The position numbers and the translations under genes are program-made. Under the pieces are notes generated by a model. It did not search any database and was not told where the DNA came from. It saw only the letters and a list, made by a program, of their open reading frames with translations. 57,205 nt of DNA from CBFGRV01 sp965651265 (GTDB taxonomy: Bacteria; Bacteroidota; Rhodothermia; Rhodothermales; VXPQ01), in contig CBFGRV010000021.1 in the NCBI GenBank assembly GCA_965651265.1, positions 1 through 57,205 of the forward strand, read 5' to 3'. Shown here piece after piece: positions 32,535 through 40,823 of the stretch (position 1 is the stretch's first letter; the number at the start of each line of letters is the position of its first letter).

Positions 32535-34769
32535 CTAGAAATACAGCTTATAGAGTAGCTTGATATTGCGGCCAGGCTCGGGCATGACCGTCTTCACGCG
32601 CGAGAGATGATCCCGATAGGTCGCATTCAAAAGGTTCTCGGCTACCAGATCGATTGTATGGAGCATCGATCCAGCCGTGAAATAGTACTGCGCATGCGCA
32701 CCAAATACCACGTAGCCGTCGGTCGGCTCCTCAAACAAACCGGTGCGCTTCTGCGCCGCAGCGCCGATCACCGATCCACCGATCGTCAGTCGCCGCAGGC
32801 TATATGTGAGATCCACCTGACTCCGAAGGGGCGGCATCCACGGCAACGGCTCATCGGAGTCCGTCAGCGTACCCTGCACATACGACACCGAGCCGCTGAG
32901 CTCGATCTGCTGGTGGATGCGTACCTGACCGCTCGCCTCTGCCCCGGTCAAAAGGGCCCGAGCTCCAGTCAGCTGGTAGATTGGCAGTAAGGTTCGTACG
33001 TGCACCACACCCGTGTTGCGCGGATAGATGTAGTTCTGGATGGCATTTCGAAATAGAGCAAAGGAAACGGACGCCCGCCTTCCATCGATCCGGGCGAAGA
33101 TCTCCGTTCCGAAACCGAATTCCTCCTCCAGATCCGAGTTGCCGATCTCGAAAGAGTATGCCGCCAGATGTGGGCCTTCTGAAAACAGCTCCTCGATGCC
33201 CGGCATCCGCATGGATCGCTGGAGGCTGGCGCCTATAGCGATCCGCTCACGTGGATGAATCATTCCAGTGAGGGCCGCTGAAATCCCACCGAATCGACGT
33301 CGCCCCACCTCATGCTCCTCCTCGTCGTCGGGATGTTCAGCGGTATGGTCCGCATCGTGAATGTCCGTGGGCCGGACCTGCCGGTAATCATATCGCAGGC
33401 CTGTCTGGAGGGTCAAGGCGTCGAAGTGGATGTCCTGAAAGCCGAAGCCAGCGAGCGTCCACTCGATGGAGGCAGGGGTATGCGAATAGCCGCCTGCCGC
33501 ATAGTCTCGATACTCGCTCCAGATCCCAAACGCGCCCTTTCTCCGGTGACCGTTCTGGTGCATGTGGAACAGAGCACGCCCGTGATAGGAGATGAGTCCG
33601 TATTCGATGCCCAGAAGGTCGTCCGTCTCGTACTCGCGGTGCACGTACCGCGACACGGAGCCTTCCAGTTCCAGTCGAGGAATCGCGGGAAGGGGGTCGA
33701 ACAACTCGGCGCGGCCATCGAGACGGCTTCTGTTCAACTCGATGCTCACGCCGTGAGGGTGCGCCCCTACGAATCCGCCCGGGATTCCGTAGCTCGATGA
33801 ATAGTAGCCACCGGCCAGACCGGCATGGCCCCACGGGCCCAGCCAGGTGGCACCAGCCGAGCCGTTCAATGTGGTCAGATCCGTGTTGTCCAGTATGCCG
33901 GCCGGCGTCGCCATGTCGCCGGCCGTCCGCAGGCTTCCATCGACCCGCACGGCGATGGGACCGACCGGAGCCATCAGCGCGACGCCTCCCGAGAGGCCAT
34001 TATTGACGGACTGTCCCTGAATCCCGGCACCGAACTGCATCCGCGGGGGGCGCACCGTCGGAATTCGACCCCGCACCACGTTGACGACGCCGCCAAGGGT
34101 GTTCGATCCGTAGATGAGGGCCGCCGGACCCCGGATGATTTCGATGCGCTCGGAGGTGAGTGGATCGATGACGACGGCATGATCCGTCGACGTCGCCGAG
34201 AGATCGCCGGTCCGTGCGCCATCCTCCAGCACGAGCAACCGCTCACCCCCAAGGCCGCGAAGCACCGGGCGCGCAGGCGCCGGCCCCATTGACCTCATCG
34301 CGATGCCGGGCTCACGGTCGAGGGTCTCGGCAATCGTCGTTCCTAGCTTCTGACGAAGCCGCCGCCCCTCCATTTCCATGGCCGCGTCTACAAACTGCCG
34401 GGCCTCTGCACGCGCGCCCTCGACGAGGATCTCGCCCTGCTCGATCGGGGAGATCGTCATTCGAAGCGTCACGAAAAGCGTGTCGCCGGGAGGTACCCTG
34501 ACGGTCCGGGTCAGCGGCTCGTACCCGATGCGGTACGCCCTCAACGTGTAGGCATCGGGGTGCACGAACCGGATCTCGAAGCGACCGTCGGCGTCCGCCG
34601 TAGCCGACCGACTTACCTCTTCAAGAAGCACCTGCGTGAAGCCAATCGGGGCACCTGTTTCAGCGTCGACCACACTCCCCACTACGGTCCCACCGTCCTG
34701 CGCGTAGACGAAATCCGGCAATAACCAGAACAGGGCCGCGATTACGATCGCGCGTGATATGGTCTTCAT
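32535..34769 (-). CDS. TonB-dependent outer-membrane receptor, ZnuD-like, with His/Asp/Glu-rich loops
   Basis: Outer-membrane receptor for zinc uptake by context. A signal peptide (to about residue 23, 'VYAQD') is followed by a carboxypeptidase-regulatory-like domain (27-105), the plug (about 130-235, with 'RGLGGERLLVLEDG' and 'IEIIRGPAALIYGSNTLGGV') and a 22-strand barrel ending in 'LLYKLYF' with the C-terminal Phe. Extracellular-loop candidates are metal-rich: 'GAHPHGV' (335-341), 'FHMHQNGH' (401-408) and the acidic/His loop 468-488 with five His and ten Asp/Glu. The 'YGIPGGFVGAHPHGV' context resembles neisserial ZnuD. It overlaps the lipoprotein gene upstream by 4 bp. BtuB-type or haem specificity is less likely. 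Confidence 0.87.
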   Translation of the reverse strand: MKTISRAIVIAALFWLLPDFVYAQDGGTVVGSVVDAETGAPIGFTQVLLEEVSRSATADADGRFEIRFVHPDAYTLRAYRIGYEPLTRTVRVPPGDTLFVTLRMTISPIEQGEILVEGARAEARQFVDAAMEMEGRRLRQKLGTTIAETLDREPGIAMRSMGPAPARPVLRGLGGERLLVLEDGARTGDLSATSTDHAVVIDPLTSERIEIIRGPAALIYGSNTLGGVVNVVRGRIPTVRPPRMQFGAGIQGQSVNNGLSGGVALMAPVGPIAVRVDGSLRTAGDMATPAGILDNTDLTTLNGSAGATWLGPWGHAGLAGGYYSSSYGIPGGFVGAHPHGVSIELNRSRLDGRAELFDPLPAIPRLELEGSVSRYVHREYETDDLLGIEYGLISYHGRALFHMHQNGHRRKGAFGIWSEYRDYAAGGYSHTPASIEWTLAGFGFQDIHFDALTLQTGLRYDYRQVRPTDIHDADHTAEHPDDEEEHEVGRRRFGGISAALTGMIHPRERIAIGASLQRSMRMPGIEELFSEGPHLAAYSFEIGNSDLEEEFGFGTEIFARIDGRRASVSFALFRNAIQNYIYPRNTGVVHVRTLLPIYQLTGARALLTGAEASGQVRIHQQIELSGSVSYVQGTLTDSDEPLPWMPPLRSQVDLTYSLRRLTIGGSVIGAAAQKRTGLFEEPTDGYVVFGAHAQYYFTAGSMLHTIDLVAENLLNATYRDHLSRVKTVMPEPGRNIKLLYKLYF

Positions 34770-35230
34770 TGCACTACTACAGGCACTTCGCGGGGATGGA
34801 AATCGAAGTGCGCCGCCGGTAAATGCAGGAGGCCGATCTCAACGGCCGTGGATCCTGCTTTCAGGCCGACAAGGCTGAACATCCAGTTCGGAGCGGACAA
34901 CACCTCGACGATACCGTCGTCGCGGTTCGTAATGTCCAGTGCGAAGTCATCCTCCAGCCTGGCCGAATCGATGACATCCCCGTGGTCATCCACGAAGCGG
35001 ACCTCGAACCAGGCCGTATCGCCCAGATCGACCAGAAGCCTCCCCTCCACTTCGATGCCAACGGTCCAAGCCCGCTCCACGCCATCCCTGAGGACGATGA
35101 ATCCCTCAGCGTCGGAGTGCTCGGGGTGATGACTCTTGATCGGATTCTCGCAGCCGGTCAACGATATCCACGCCATCGCGTACAACGCGACGACGGACGA
35201 ACGCCATAACAGGCGGTCAATTGTTCTCAT
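34766..35230 (-). CDS. lipoprotein with N-terminal His motif, zinc-locus associated
   Basis: A 154-residue lipoprotein: hydrophobic leader, then lipobox 'SLTGCEN' (Cys27). Directly after it comes 'SHHPEHSDAEGFIVLRDG', a His/Glu/Asp cluster close to the mature N-terminus. The rest predicts as beta-strands ('AWFEVRFVDDHGDVID', 'AVEIGLLHLPAAHFDFHP'). I know this kind of protein only from context beside zinc-type TonB receptors; it may hand zinc from receptor to ZnuA. It overlaps the receptor gene by 4 bp. No biochemical role can be read from sequence. Confidence 0.8.
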   Translation of the reverse strand: MRTIDRLLWRSSVVALYAMAWISLTGCENPIKSHHPEHSDAEGFIVLRDGVERAWTVGIEVEGRLLVDLGDTAWFEVRFVDDHGDVIDSARLEDDFALDITNRDDGIVEVLSAPNWMFSLVGLKAGSTAVEIGLLHLPAAHFDFHPREVPVVVQ

Positions 35231-35236
35231 CGCTTA

Positions 35237-35328
35237 CCTGATCTGATGCCTGGCTCTTCGGCCGGTACCTTGGCTCGGCCGACGGGTAGAGTCGAACTCC
35301 TCCCGCGCAGCGGCGGGATCAGATCAGG
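35237..35328 (-). repeat. nested inverted repeats between the first two zinc-locus genes
   Basis: An 11-bp perfect inverted repeat (CCTGATCTGAT at 35237-35247, ATCAGATCAGG at 35318-35328) closes a 92-base segment. Inside are TCCCGC/GCGGGA and TCGGCC/GGCCGA hairpins and a small GAGT-TCG-ACTC hairpin. On the minus-strand mRNA this could fold as a multibranch junction. It begins at the stop codon of the upstream gene and ends just before the lipoprotein start. No U-run follows, so it is not a simple terminator. Confidence 0.5.
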
Positions 35329-35681
35329 CGGGGTGGCCCTCGGATGGAAATGTCGCTCGACGCCCGTCGGGGGATCGCCGCATCGAGCACGTGAAGGAAT
35401 GAAGCGGTGGCAAGCACATAACGAACATGTACGTCCGCTGCGAAGGCCTTAATCGAGAGACGCGCGCAGAGATCACAGTCCAACTCATCCGGCGGAGTTT
35501 GCTCCTCCACGAGAAACTCGCTGCCGTGCGCCGCCGACGTCGTTACATCGGCCGCCGCCGCACCATGCCGGTGCTCCACATCGTGGACGTGCCCGATTCG
35601 ATGCACCATCGGCGCAATCAATCCGCCCAGGCTGAAAACGGCAAGCAGGCAAACGGATGTGAACTTTGCGCAGCGATTCAT
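35319..35681 (-). CDS. small exported His/Cys protein (DUF2946-like), first gene of the zinc locus
   Basis: A 120-residue protein with one N-terminal hydrophobic segment ('FTSVCLLAVFSLGGLIAPMV'), then 'HRIGHVHDVEHRHG', a further 'AAHGSEF', and a 'CDLCARLS' motif. The His-cluster plus CxxC arrangement resembles DUF2946-type small membrane proteins that occur with metal and TonB genes. The resemblance is by eye. ATG 35681 is chosen because the signal-like segment follows it; the frame stays open upstream into def. It starts 26 bases after the def stop and may be transcribed from there, since I see no clear promoter in the gap. Confidence 0.65.
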   Translation of the reverse strand: MNRCAKFTSVCLLAVFSLGGLIAPMVHRIGHVHDVEHRHGAAAADVTTSAAHGSEFLVEEQTPPDELDCDLCARLSIKAFAADVHVRYVLATASFLHVLDAAIPRRASSDISIRGPPRLI

Positions 35682-35706
35682 TGACGTAAGGCAAGATCGA
35701 ACTGGG

Positions 35707-36270
35707 TCAGACGGGTAGTTGCAGCTTGTAGTCCGCTTCCACGTCTCCCTTGGAGATATCCCGTAGCTTACGGCGCAGAAGGCGCCGCCGGAAAGGGCTG
35801 ATGTGATCGATGAAGAGCACGCCATCGAGATGGTCGAGCTCGTGCTGAATCACACGTGCAAGGACGCTGTCGACCTCGATCTCGCGCTCCACAAAGTCTC
35901 GATCCAGATAGCGGACGCGTACGCGCTCAGGTCGCACAACCTCCTCCCGGATGTCGGGGATCGAGAGACATCCTTCTTCGAACTCGACTTCTTCCTCGCT
36001 CTCCCAGGTGATATCCGGGTTGATGAAGACCATCGGCTGCTCGGGCAGATCCACGGTGTCGACCTCGGGATCCAGCATCGGCCTGACGTCGGCCACGAAA
36101 ATGCGCTCCCGGCGACCTACCTGTGGTGCCGCCAGGCCGACGCCCTCGGCGCCGTGCATCGTCTCGATCATGTCGTCGATGAGCTTCTGGAGCTCCGGAC
36201 TGTCGGACGTGACCGTTTCGGTCTGCTCCCGAAGGACGGGATCACCAAATATTCGGATTGGAAGAATCAT
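35707..36270 (-). CDS. def: peptide deformylase
   Basis: Removes the formyl group from the initiator Met of nascent chains. The three family motifs are exact: 'GVGLAAPQV', 'EEGCLSIPD' (Cys ligand) and 'IQHELDHLDGVLF' (two His ligands and the catalytic Glu). Length 187 is normal, with a basic C-terminal tail ('RRRLLRRKLRD'). It follows ruvX on the same strand with a 35-base gap. The map gene acting after it lies 8 kb away in the ribosomal cluster. Confidence 0.97.
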   Translation of the reverse strand: MILPIRIFGDPVLREQTETVTSDSPELQKLIDDMIETMHGAEGVGLAAPQVGRRERIFVADVRPMLDPEVDTVDLPEQPMVFINPDITWESEEEVEFEEGCLSIPDIREEVVRPERVRVRYLDRDFVEREIEVDSVLARVIQHELDHLDGVLFIDHISPFRRRLLRRKLRDISKGDVEADYKLQLPV

Positions 36271-36305
36271 GCCGCTAAAACGGTTTGAGCCCCGAAAGGT
36301 GCCGT

Positions 36306-36728
36306 TCAGGTGCGCATCTCATCCAGATACTCCTGCAGGATGATCGCAGCGGCCGCAGCATCGATCCGCGTCCGTTCTCTGCGACGCTTCCTCCGGACGC
36401 CCGCATCTCGAAGGGCCCGTTTCGCCCTTTCCGAAGAGTAGCGCTCATCCCACTTCACGACCTGCACGGAAGGAAATCGCTTCTTGAGCCGCGCTATGAA
36501 AGGCTCAACGAATCGTGTGGCCGGTCCTTCGGTTCCGTCTTCTTCCAGCGGCCATCCGACCACGATCACGTCGGCACCTGGATCGGAGAGCAGCTCGTCG
36601 ATTCGTACGAGCGCGGCCTCGGCATCATACGTGCCGACCGGCCGGGCAAACATCCGAAAGGGGTCAGAGACCGCAATTCCGATGCGCTTCGTCCCGTAAT
36701 CGATGCCTATTATTCGGGGACGCTCCAT
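36306..36728 (-). CDS. ruvX: RuvX/YqgF family Holliday-junction resolvase-like nuclease
   Basis: RNase H-fold nuclease linked to 16S rRNA 5'-end processing in E. coli and proposed as a Holliday junction resolvase. Motifs: 'IIGIDYGTKRIGIAVSDP' with the first catalytic Asp, 'VIVVGWPLEEDGTEG', 'VVKWDERYSSERAKRAL', and the last Asp in 'RIDAAAAAIILQEYL'. The start at 36728 ('MERPRIIG') gives 140 residues, the normal size; the open frame extends 29 codons further upstream without conserved sequence. Confidence 0.95.
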   Translation of the reverse strand: MERPRIIGIDYGTKRIGIAVSDPFRMFARPVGTYDAEAALVRIDELLSDPGADVIVVGWPLEEDGTEGPATRFVEPFIARLKKRFPSVQVVKWDERYSSERAKRALRDAGVRRKRRRERTRIDAAAAAIILQEYLDEMRT

Positions 36729-36781
36729 ACTTTGGTGTCCCGAAACGGATGTGCGGGAGGCATCGTGTCCCTTCCGCGCGC

Positions 36782-37183
36782 TCAGCTCTCGGCCGCTGCT
36801 CCATTCGTTGCCCACTCGGGCAACCCGCCGTGATCGGCGCTCCCCTTCGGAACCTTGTAGTCGAGTTCGAGGAGCGGCGTTTGCAGCACTTCCTTCAGGC
36901 GCTTGCTCGGTTTGAAATGAGTCTTTCGGCGGCTCGGTATGAAGACGGTCTCATTCGTCTTCGGATTGCGTGCCTTCGGCTTTGCACGTGTCTTCTTGAC
37001 CTCAAAGACTCCGAAATCTCGGAGCTCGATGCGGACTTCTGGATCGGCCTCCAGCAGGAGATCGCCGATGGCATTGATGACGGCAGTCACCCATGGCTCG
37101 CTTTTGTAGATGGGCTCATCCATCAGGTCCGCTACGCGACGAGAAACATCCTTCTTCGTCAACGTGATTGGCCGTTCAGGCAT
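36782..37183 (-). CDS. HU/IHF-family DNA-binding protein
   Basis: Nucleoid-associated protein of the HU/IHF superfamily. The helical dimerisation part ('TKKDVSRRVADLMDE', 'VTAVINAIGDLLLEA') leads to 'VRIELRDFGVFEVKKTRAK' and the beta-arm 'KARNPKTNETVFIPSRRKTH' that enters the DNA minor groove. At 133 residues it exceeds the usual 90, with a 25-residue C-terminal extension. A 233-base AT-richer gap separates it from relA/spoT downstream of which no gene can be seen in the gap; it contains a TTACCG/CGGTAA hairpin (about 37336-37356) but no clear terminator. Confidence 0.92.
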   Translation of the reverse strand: MPERPITLTKKDVSRRVADLMDEPIYKSEPWVTAVINAIGDLLLEADPEVRIELRDFGVFEVKKTRAKPKARNPKTNETVFIPSRRKTHFKPSKRLKEVLQTPLLELDYKVPKGSADHGGLPEWATNGAAAES

Positions 37184-37416
37184 GATGACTCACGGGAAGG
37201 TAGCTAACGACAGACGGGTCTTGCGGGCAGGATGGGATGGGCGGTCGTATCCGGCGCCCGCGTGGTGGGAACTCGACGTGTCGTCGGCCTTGCTGAGCTG
37301 TATCAATTCGCCTATCCTAACCCTGTAATTCTAAGACTTTACCGCAAAACGCCGGTAAGTTTACAAAAAACGGTAGGCAAATACCAAATCTACACAACAC
37401 ACCTACGGCACGTGCA

Positions 37417-39660
37417 TTATTCCTCGAAACGGTACACCCCGTGGATCCCATCGAGCCGTTTGATGCGCTCGATGACCCGCCGCAGGTGCTCGAGATCGGT
37501 TACGTAGAGCACGATGGTCCCCTCAAACACACCATCGTCGGAGTCGACGGTGATGGAGCGAATGTTCGTCTTCAGATTCTTGGAGATGACCGTCGTGATG
37601 TCGCTTACGATGCCGACCCGATCCTCGCCCATCACTCGGAGAGCCGAAAGGAACTGTACATCCTTCTGGCGGCTCCACTCCACCGGCACAATCCGATCCG
37701 GATGATTGATCAGTAAGTTGGGCGCATTCCGGCAATTCACGCGGTGAATGCGAATGCCGCTGCTTCGGGACACGTAGCCGAAGACTTCATCGCCGGGAAT
37801 GGGATTGCAGCACGATGCATACTTGGTGACGATGTCCGTGTGGAGCTCGCCATCGATCTTCAGGGCCGGCTGTGCCGAGGCCTGCGCCGTGTCGATGAAG
37901 TTCTCGTACTGTAGGCGAAGTGCCTCCTCCTCATCCGGCTCTGCGCCGTCCGCTCGCTTCTCTTCCGGTCCGCCCTTTACAAACTCTACGAAATCCTGTG
38001 CGTCGTAAAGCCCGACCCCGATCTCATAGTACATCTGCTGCGGATTCGGGAATTTGAGCTTGGATGCCCTACGAGCGATCTCCTGTTCGTCGAGCTCGAG
38101 TCCCGCCTTTTGGAGCTTCTTCTCGAGCACGTCCCGGCCGAGATCTACGGCACGGCGCCGCTTCTCATTGATCCAGTGGCGGATTCGGCTGCGGGCCTTG
38201 TGGGTGACGACGAACTTCATCCAGTCCTTGTTCGGCGTCTGCTTTTTCGAGGTGATGATCTCGACCTGGTCGCCACTTTTCAGCTTATAGGATAGCGGGA
38301 CCATCTTGCCGTTCACTTTCGCGCCGATGCAGTGCATCCCCACTTCCGTATGCACCTGAAACGCGAAATCGACCGGAGTCGCATTGTTCGGCAGCGTCAT
38401 CAGCTCGCCCTTCGGCGTGAAGACGTAGATCTCCTCGTCGTACAGATTGAGCCGGAATTCCTTGACGAACTCCGTCGCCTGCTCGGGCCGCGGATTCTCG
38501 ATGAGGTCGCGAACCCAGGCGAGGAACTGCTCCATCTCCTCATCCTGTTCGCTGAGTCCCTCCTTGTATTTCCAGTGCGCCGCGACGCCTCGCTCGGCGA
38601 TCTCGTGCATCTCGGCCGTCCGAATCTGTACCTCGACGCGCCGCCCTTCCGGTCCGAGCACCGTGGTGTGCAGACTCTGATAGCCGTTCGATTTGGGTAC
38701 GGAAATGAAGTCCCGAAAGCGCTCGGGCAGCGGCTTGTACAGGTCCGTAACGATGGAGTAGACGCGCCAGCAATCCTCTTTGCCTTTTTTGCCGGTACTC
38801 TTGAGCACGATGCGAAGGGCAAAGAGGTCGTAGATTTCCTCGAGCGGCTTGTTCTGCCGTCGCATCTTGCGGAAGATCGAGTAAATGTTCTTCGAGCGGC
38901 CGTAGATCTCGAACTCGAACCCGTCCTCCTCGAGGCGCGCCTGCAGCGGCTCGATGAAGCTGCGAATGTAAGCGTCACGCTCCTGCTTCGATGCACGCAG
39001 CCCCTGAACGATTCCGTAGTACTCCTCCGGATCGAGCACCTTGAGGGACAGATCCTCCAGCTCGTTCTTGATCGCGTGGAGTCCGAAACGATGCGCCAGC
39101 GGAGCGAAGAGATCCAGGGTCTCGCTCGCGATCTTAAATTGCTTCTGCTTCGGGAGCGAGCTGAGCGTTCGCATGTTGTGGAGACGATCCGCAAACTTCA
39201 CCAGGATGACGCGGATATCCGTCGCCATCGACAACATCAGCTTGCGCACGTTCTCTGCCTGGCCCAGCTCGCGGCTCGCGAAAACGTCGCTGATCTTCGT
39301 CAGCCCGTCCACGACGTTGGCCACCTCGTCCCCGAACTCCTCCCGGATGAAGTCGAGCGAAAACTCCGTGTCTTCGACGGTATCATGCAGCAGCGCGGCC
39401 GCTACACTGATGTCATCGAAGCAAATGTCGCGCGCGACGATGGTGGCAACCTCGATGGGGTGTGTGATATAGCGTTCACCGCTGATGCGTCTGTCGTTCC
39501 GATGGGCCCAGTATCCCAGCTTGAAGGCGCGCCGAATCAGGTCCTCGTCCGTCGTCGGCAGCCTCTCACGGCAGACCTCCAGGAGTTCGTTGAGGCGCGC
39601 CTCGAACTCCGGCTCGATCTGCAGATCGGTATTCTTGAGAATGGCGGACGCCTGTAGCAT
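37417..39660 (-). CDS. bifunctional (p)ppGpp synthetase/hydrolase, RelA/SpoT family
   Basis: Long RSH enzyme controlling the stringent-response alarmone. Domains in order: HD hydrolase (about 45-200, 'ALLHDTVEDTEFSLD' with the metal-binding HD), synthetase (about 240-370, 'RSKNIYSIFRKMRR', 'IYDLFALRIVL'), TGS (about 400-465, 'YVFTPKGELMTLPNNATPVD'), helical and zinc-finger-like region with 'KYASCCNPIPGDEVFGYVS', and C-terminal ACT (about 670-747). The intact HD motif argues for real hydrolase activity, as in SpoT/Rel. Length 747 is normal. About 200 bases with an intrinsic terminator separate it from rplQ upstream. Confidence 0.95.
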   Translation of the reverse strand: MLQASAILKNTDLQIEPEFEARLNELLEVCRERLPTTDEDLIRRAFKLGYWAHRNDRRISGERYITHPIEVATIVARDICFDDISVAAALLHDTVEDTEFSLDFIREEFGDEVANVVDGLTKISDVFASRELGQAENVRKLMLSMATDIRVILVKFADRLHNMRTLSSLPKQKQFKIASETLDLFAPLAHRFGLHAIKNELEDLSLKVLDPEEYYGIVQGLRASKQERDAYIRSFIEPLQARLEEDGFEFEIYGRSKNIYSIFRKMRRQNKPLEEIYDLFALRIVLKSTGKKGKEDCWRVYSIVTDLYKPLPERFRDFISVPKSNGYQSLHTTVLGPEGRRVEVQIRTAEMHEIAERGVAAHWKYKEGLSEQDEEMEQFLAWVRDLIENPRPEQATEFVKEFRLNLYDEEIYVFTPKGELMTLPNNATPVDFAFQVHTEVGMHCIGAKVNGKMVPLSYKLKSGDQVEIITSKKQTPNKDWMKFVVTHKARSRIRHWINEKRRRAVDLGRDVLEKKLQKAGLELDEQEIARRASKLKFPNPQQMYYEIGVGLYDAQDFVEFVKGGPEEKRADGAEPDEEEALRLQYENFIDTAQASAQPALKIDGELHTDIVTKYASCCNPIPGDEVFGYVSRSSGIRIHRVNCRNAPNLLINHPDRIVPVEWSRQKDVQFLSALRVMGEDRVGIVSDITTVISKNLKTNIRSITVDSDDGVFEGTIVLYVTDLEHLRRVIERIKRLDGIHGVYRFEE

Positions 39661-39805
39661 TGGGTAACGCGAAGCCCTCGATATGCGTATCTCGTGGAAT
39701 AACAGCGAGTTACCGCTGTTAAGATGGATACTCGTTTAACTCTGCATGACGGGCGGGTTTCCACGCGTCGGCGGGCAGAGCGCATCCATCACGTCCAGTA
39801 TAGGT

Positions 39806-39840
39806 ACAAAAAAGGTGCCGTGAGAATATCTCCGGCACCT
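39806..39840 (-). terminator. intrinsic terminator ending the ribosomal supercluster
   Basis: On the minus strand a perfect 8-bp stem AGGTGCCG/CGGCACCT with a 12-base loop is followed at once by TTTTTTG. It lies 73 bases after the rplQ stop and is the best rho-independent terminator in the window, separating the S10-spc-alpha transcript from relA/spoT. Confidence 0.88.
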
Positions 39841-39912
39841 CTGTCATGACGTAGCTCGTTCCGATCACCGCCGGCGCTGCCAGAAGCTGTAGGCGGCAGC
39901 GTCCATCAGGCA

Positions 39913-40752
39913 CTACTCCGGCTTTTCGTCGTCCTCCGAATCGGACTCGACGGCCGGCTCATCCCCACTGTCAGCCTCATCGGGCTGTTCGGCCGACGCC
40001 TCCGCTTGCTCAGGGACATCCGCCTCGGACGACGCCTCGGCCTGCTCAGGGACATCCGCCTCGGACGACGCCTCACCTTCATCGGCGACCTCCACCTCCT
40101 TGGCCTCTGCCGATGCCTCTGCGGCCGGCGCCTCGTCCGTCTCGCCGGCGACCGCCTCTGGCGCCTGCTCTTCGGCGACCTCAGTAACCTCCTCCGGCTG
40201 ATCCTTGGCCACCGCCTCATCGACCGAGGCCTGCTCCACTTCCTGATCGGTCTCGGCCTGCTTCTTCTTTGCAGAGGTCTTCGTCTGCTGCTCCTCGACC
40301 GCGGCGGTACCTTTCGGGCGTCCACCGCGACGGCCTCTGCCACCCCCTCGGCGCGTGCGTCGCTTCCCGCCGGAGCCTGTGTCGGGCTGGACATCGTTGT
40401 AGTCGACCAACTCGATGACGGCCAGAGGCGCACCGTCGCCCGCGCGGCGCCCCAGTCGAACGACGCGCGTGTACCCGCCGGGCCGATCACCAACCTGGGC
40501 AGAGATTTCGTCGAACAGCATGCTGACGGACTGGTTGTCCTGCAAATGCCTGAATACCTGGCGACGATTGTGCGTCGTATCCTCCTTCGCCCGCGTGATG
40601 AGGGGCTCGATAAAGACGCGGAGCGCCTTTGCCTTCGGGACCGTCGTCGTAATCCGCTTGTGCGCGATCAGCGATCTGCTCAGCGCGACGAGCGTAGCCT
40701 TGCGGTGCGACGCCGTGCGGCCCAGTCTATGTCGCTTCTTTTGATGTCTCAT
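39913..40752 (-). CDS. rplQ: 50S ribosomal protein bL17 with long acidic C-terminal extension
   Basis: The first 125 residues are ordinary bL17: 'MRHQKKRHRLGRTASHRKA', 'LITRAKEDTTHNRRQVFRHL', 'GGYTRVVRLGRRAGDGA'. A basic Gly/Arg patch ('RRTRRGGGRGRRGGRPKG', about 131-148) then leads into about 125 residues rich in Glu, Ala, Asp and Gln with a near-exact 12-residue repeat. bL17 is normally 115-130 residues, so the tail more than doubles it. It is the last gene of the cluster. Confidence 0.95.
   Translation of the reverse strand: MRHQKKRHRLGRTASHRKATLVALSRSLIAHKRITTTVPKAKALRVFIEPLITRAKEDTTHNRRQVFRHLQDNQSVSMLFDEISAQVGDRPGGYTRVVRLGRRAGDGAPLAVIELVDYNDVQPDTGSGGKRRTRRGGGRGRRGGRPKGTAAVEEQQTKTSAKKKQAETDQEVEQASVDEAVAKDQPEEVTEVAEEQAPEAVAGETDEAPAAEASAEAKEVEVADEGEASSEADVPEQAEASSEADVPEQAEASAEQPDEADSGDEPAVESDSEDDEKPE
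40007..40074 (-). repeat. direct repeat inside the acidic tail of rplQ
   Basis: Two copies of an identical 32-base segment at 40007-40038 and 40043-40074 with a 36-base period encode 'EASSEADVPEQA' twice; a third, diverged copy follows as 'EASAEQPDEA'. Perfect nucleotide identity implies recent duplication or slippage. Confidence 0.85.
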
Positions 40753-40823
40753 GCTAAGTGTTGCACCTTACAGGTTCAGGCTAGGCGATTGCTCTTTCGT
40801 TGGGCGCGTAACCTGCACCTCGA

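Noticed and set aside
35237..35328. Cobalamin riboswitch or tRNA-like gene ahead of the receptor (CCCGCCGCTG, GAGCCAGG, GTTCGACTC-like T-arm).
   Set aside because: The upstream conserved parts of the cobalamin element and the CCACTG loop are missing. For a tRNA, the T-stem has two mismatches, no D-arm or anticodon arm can be drawn, and the 5' half is the coding end of the small His/Cys protein.
38332..39657. Long plus-strand open frame (441 codons) opposite relA/spoT.
   Set aside because: Antisense shadow of a conserved enzyme with all domains intact; no family features on the plus strand.
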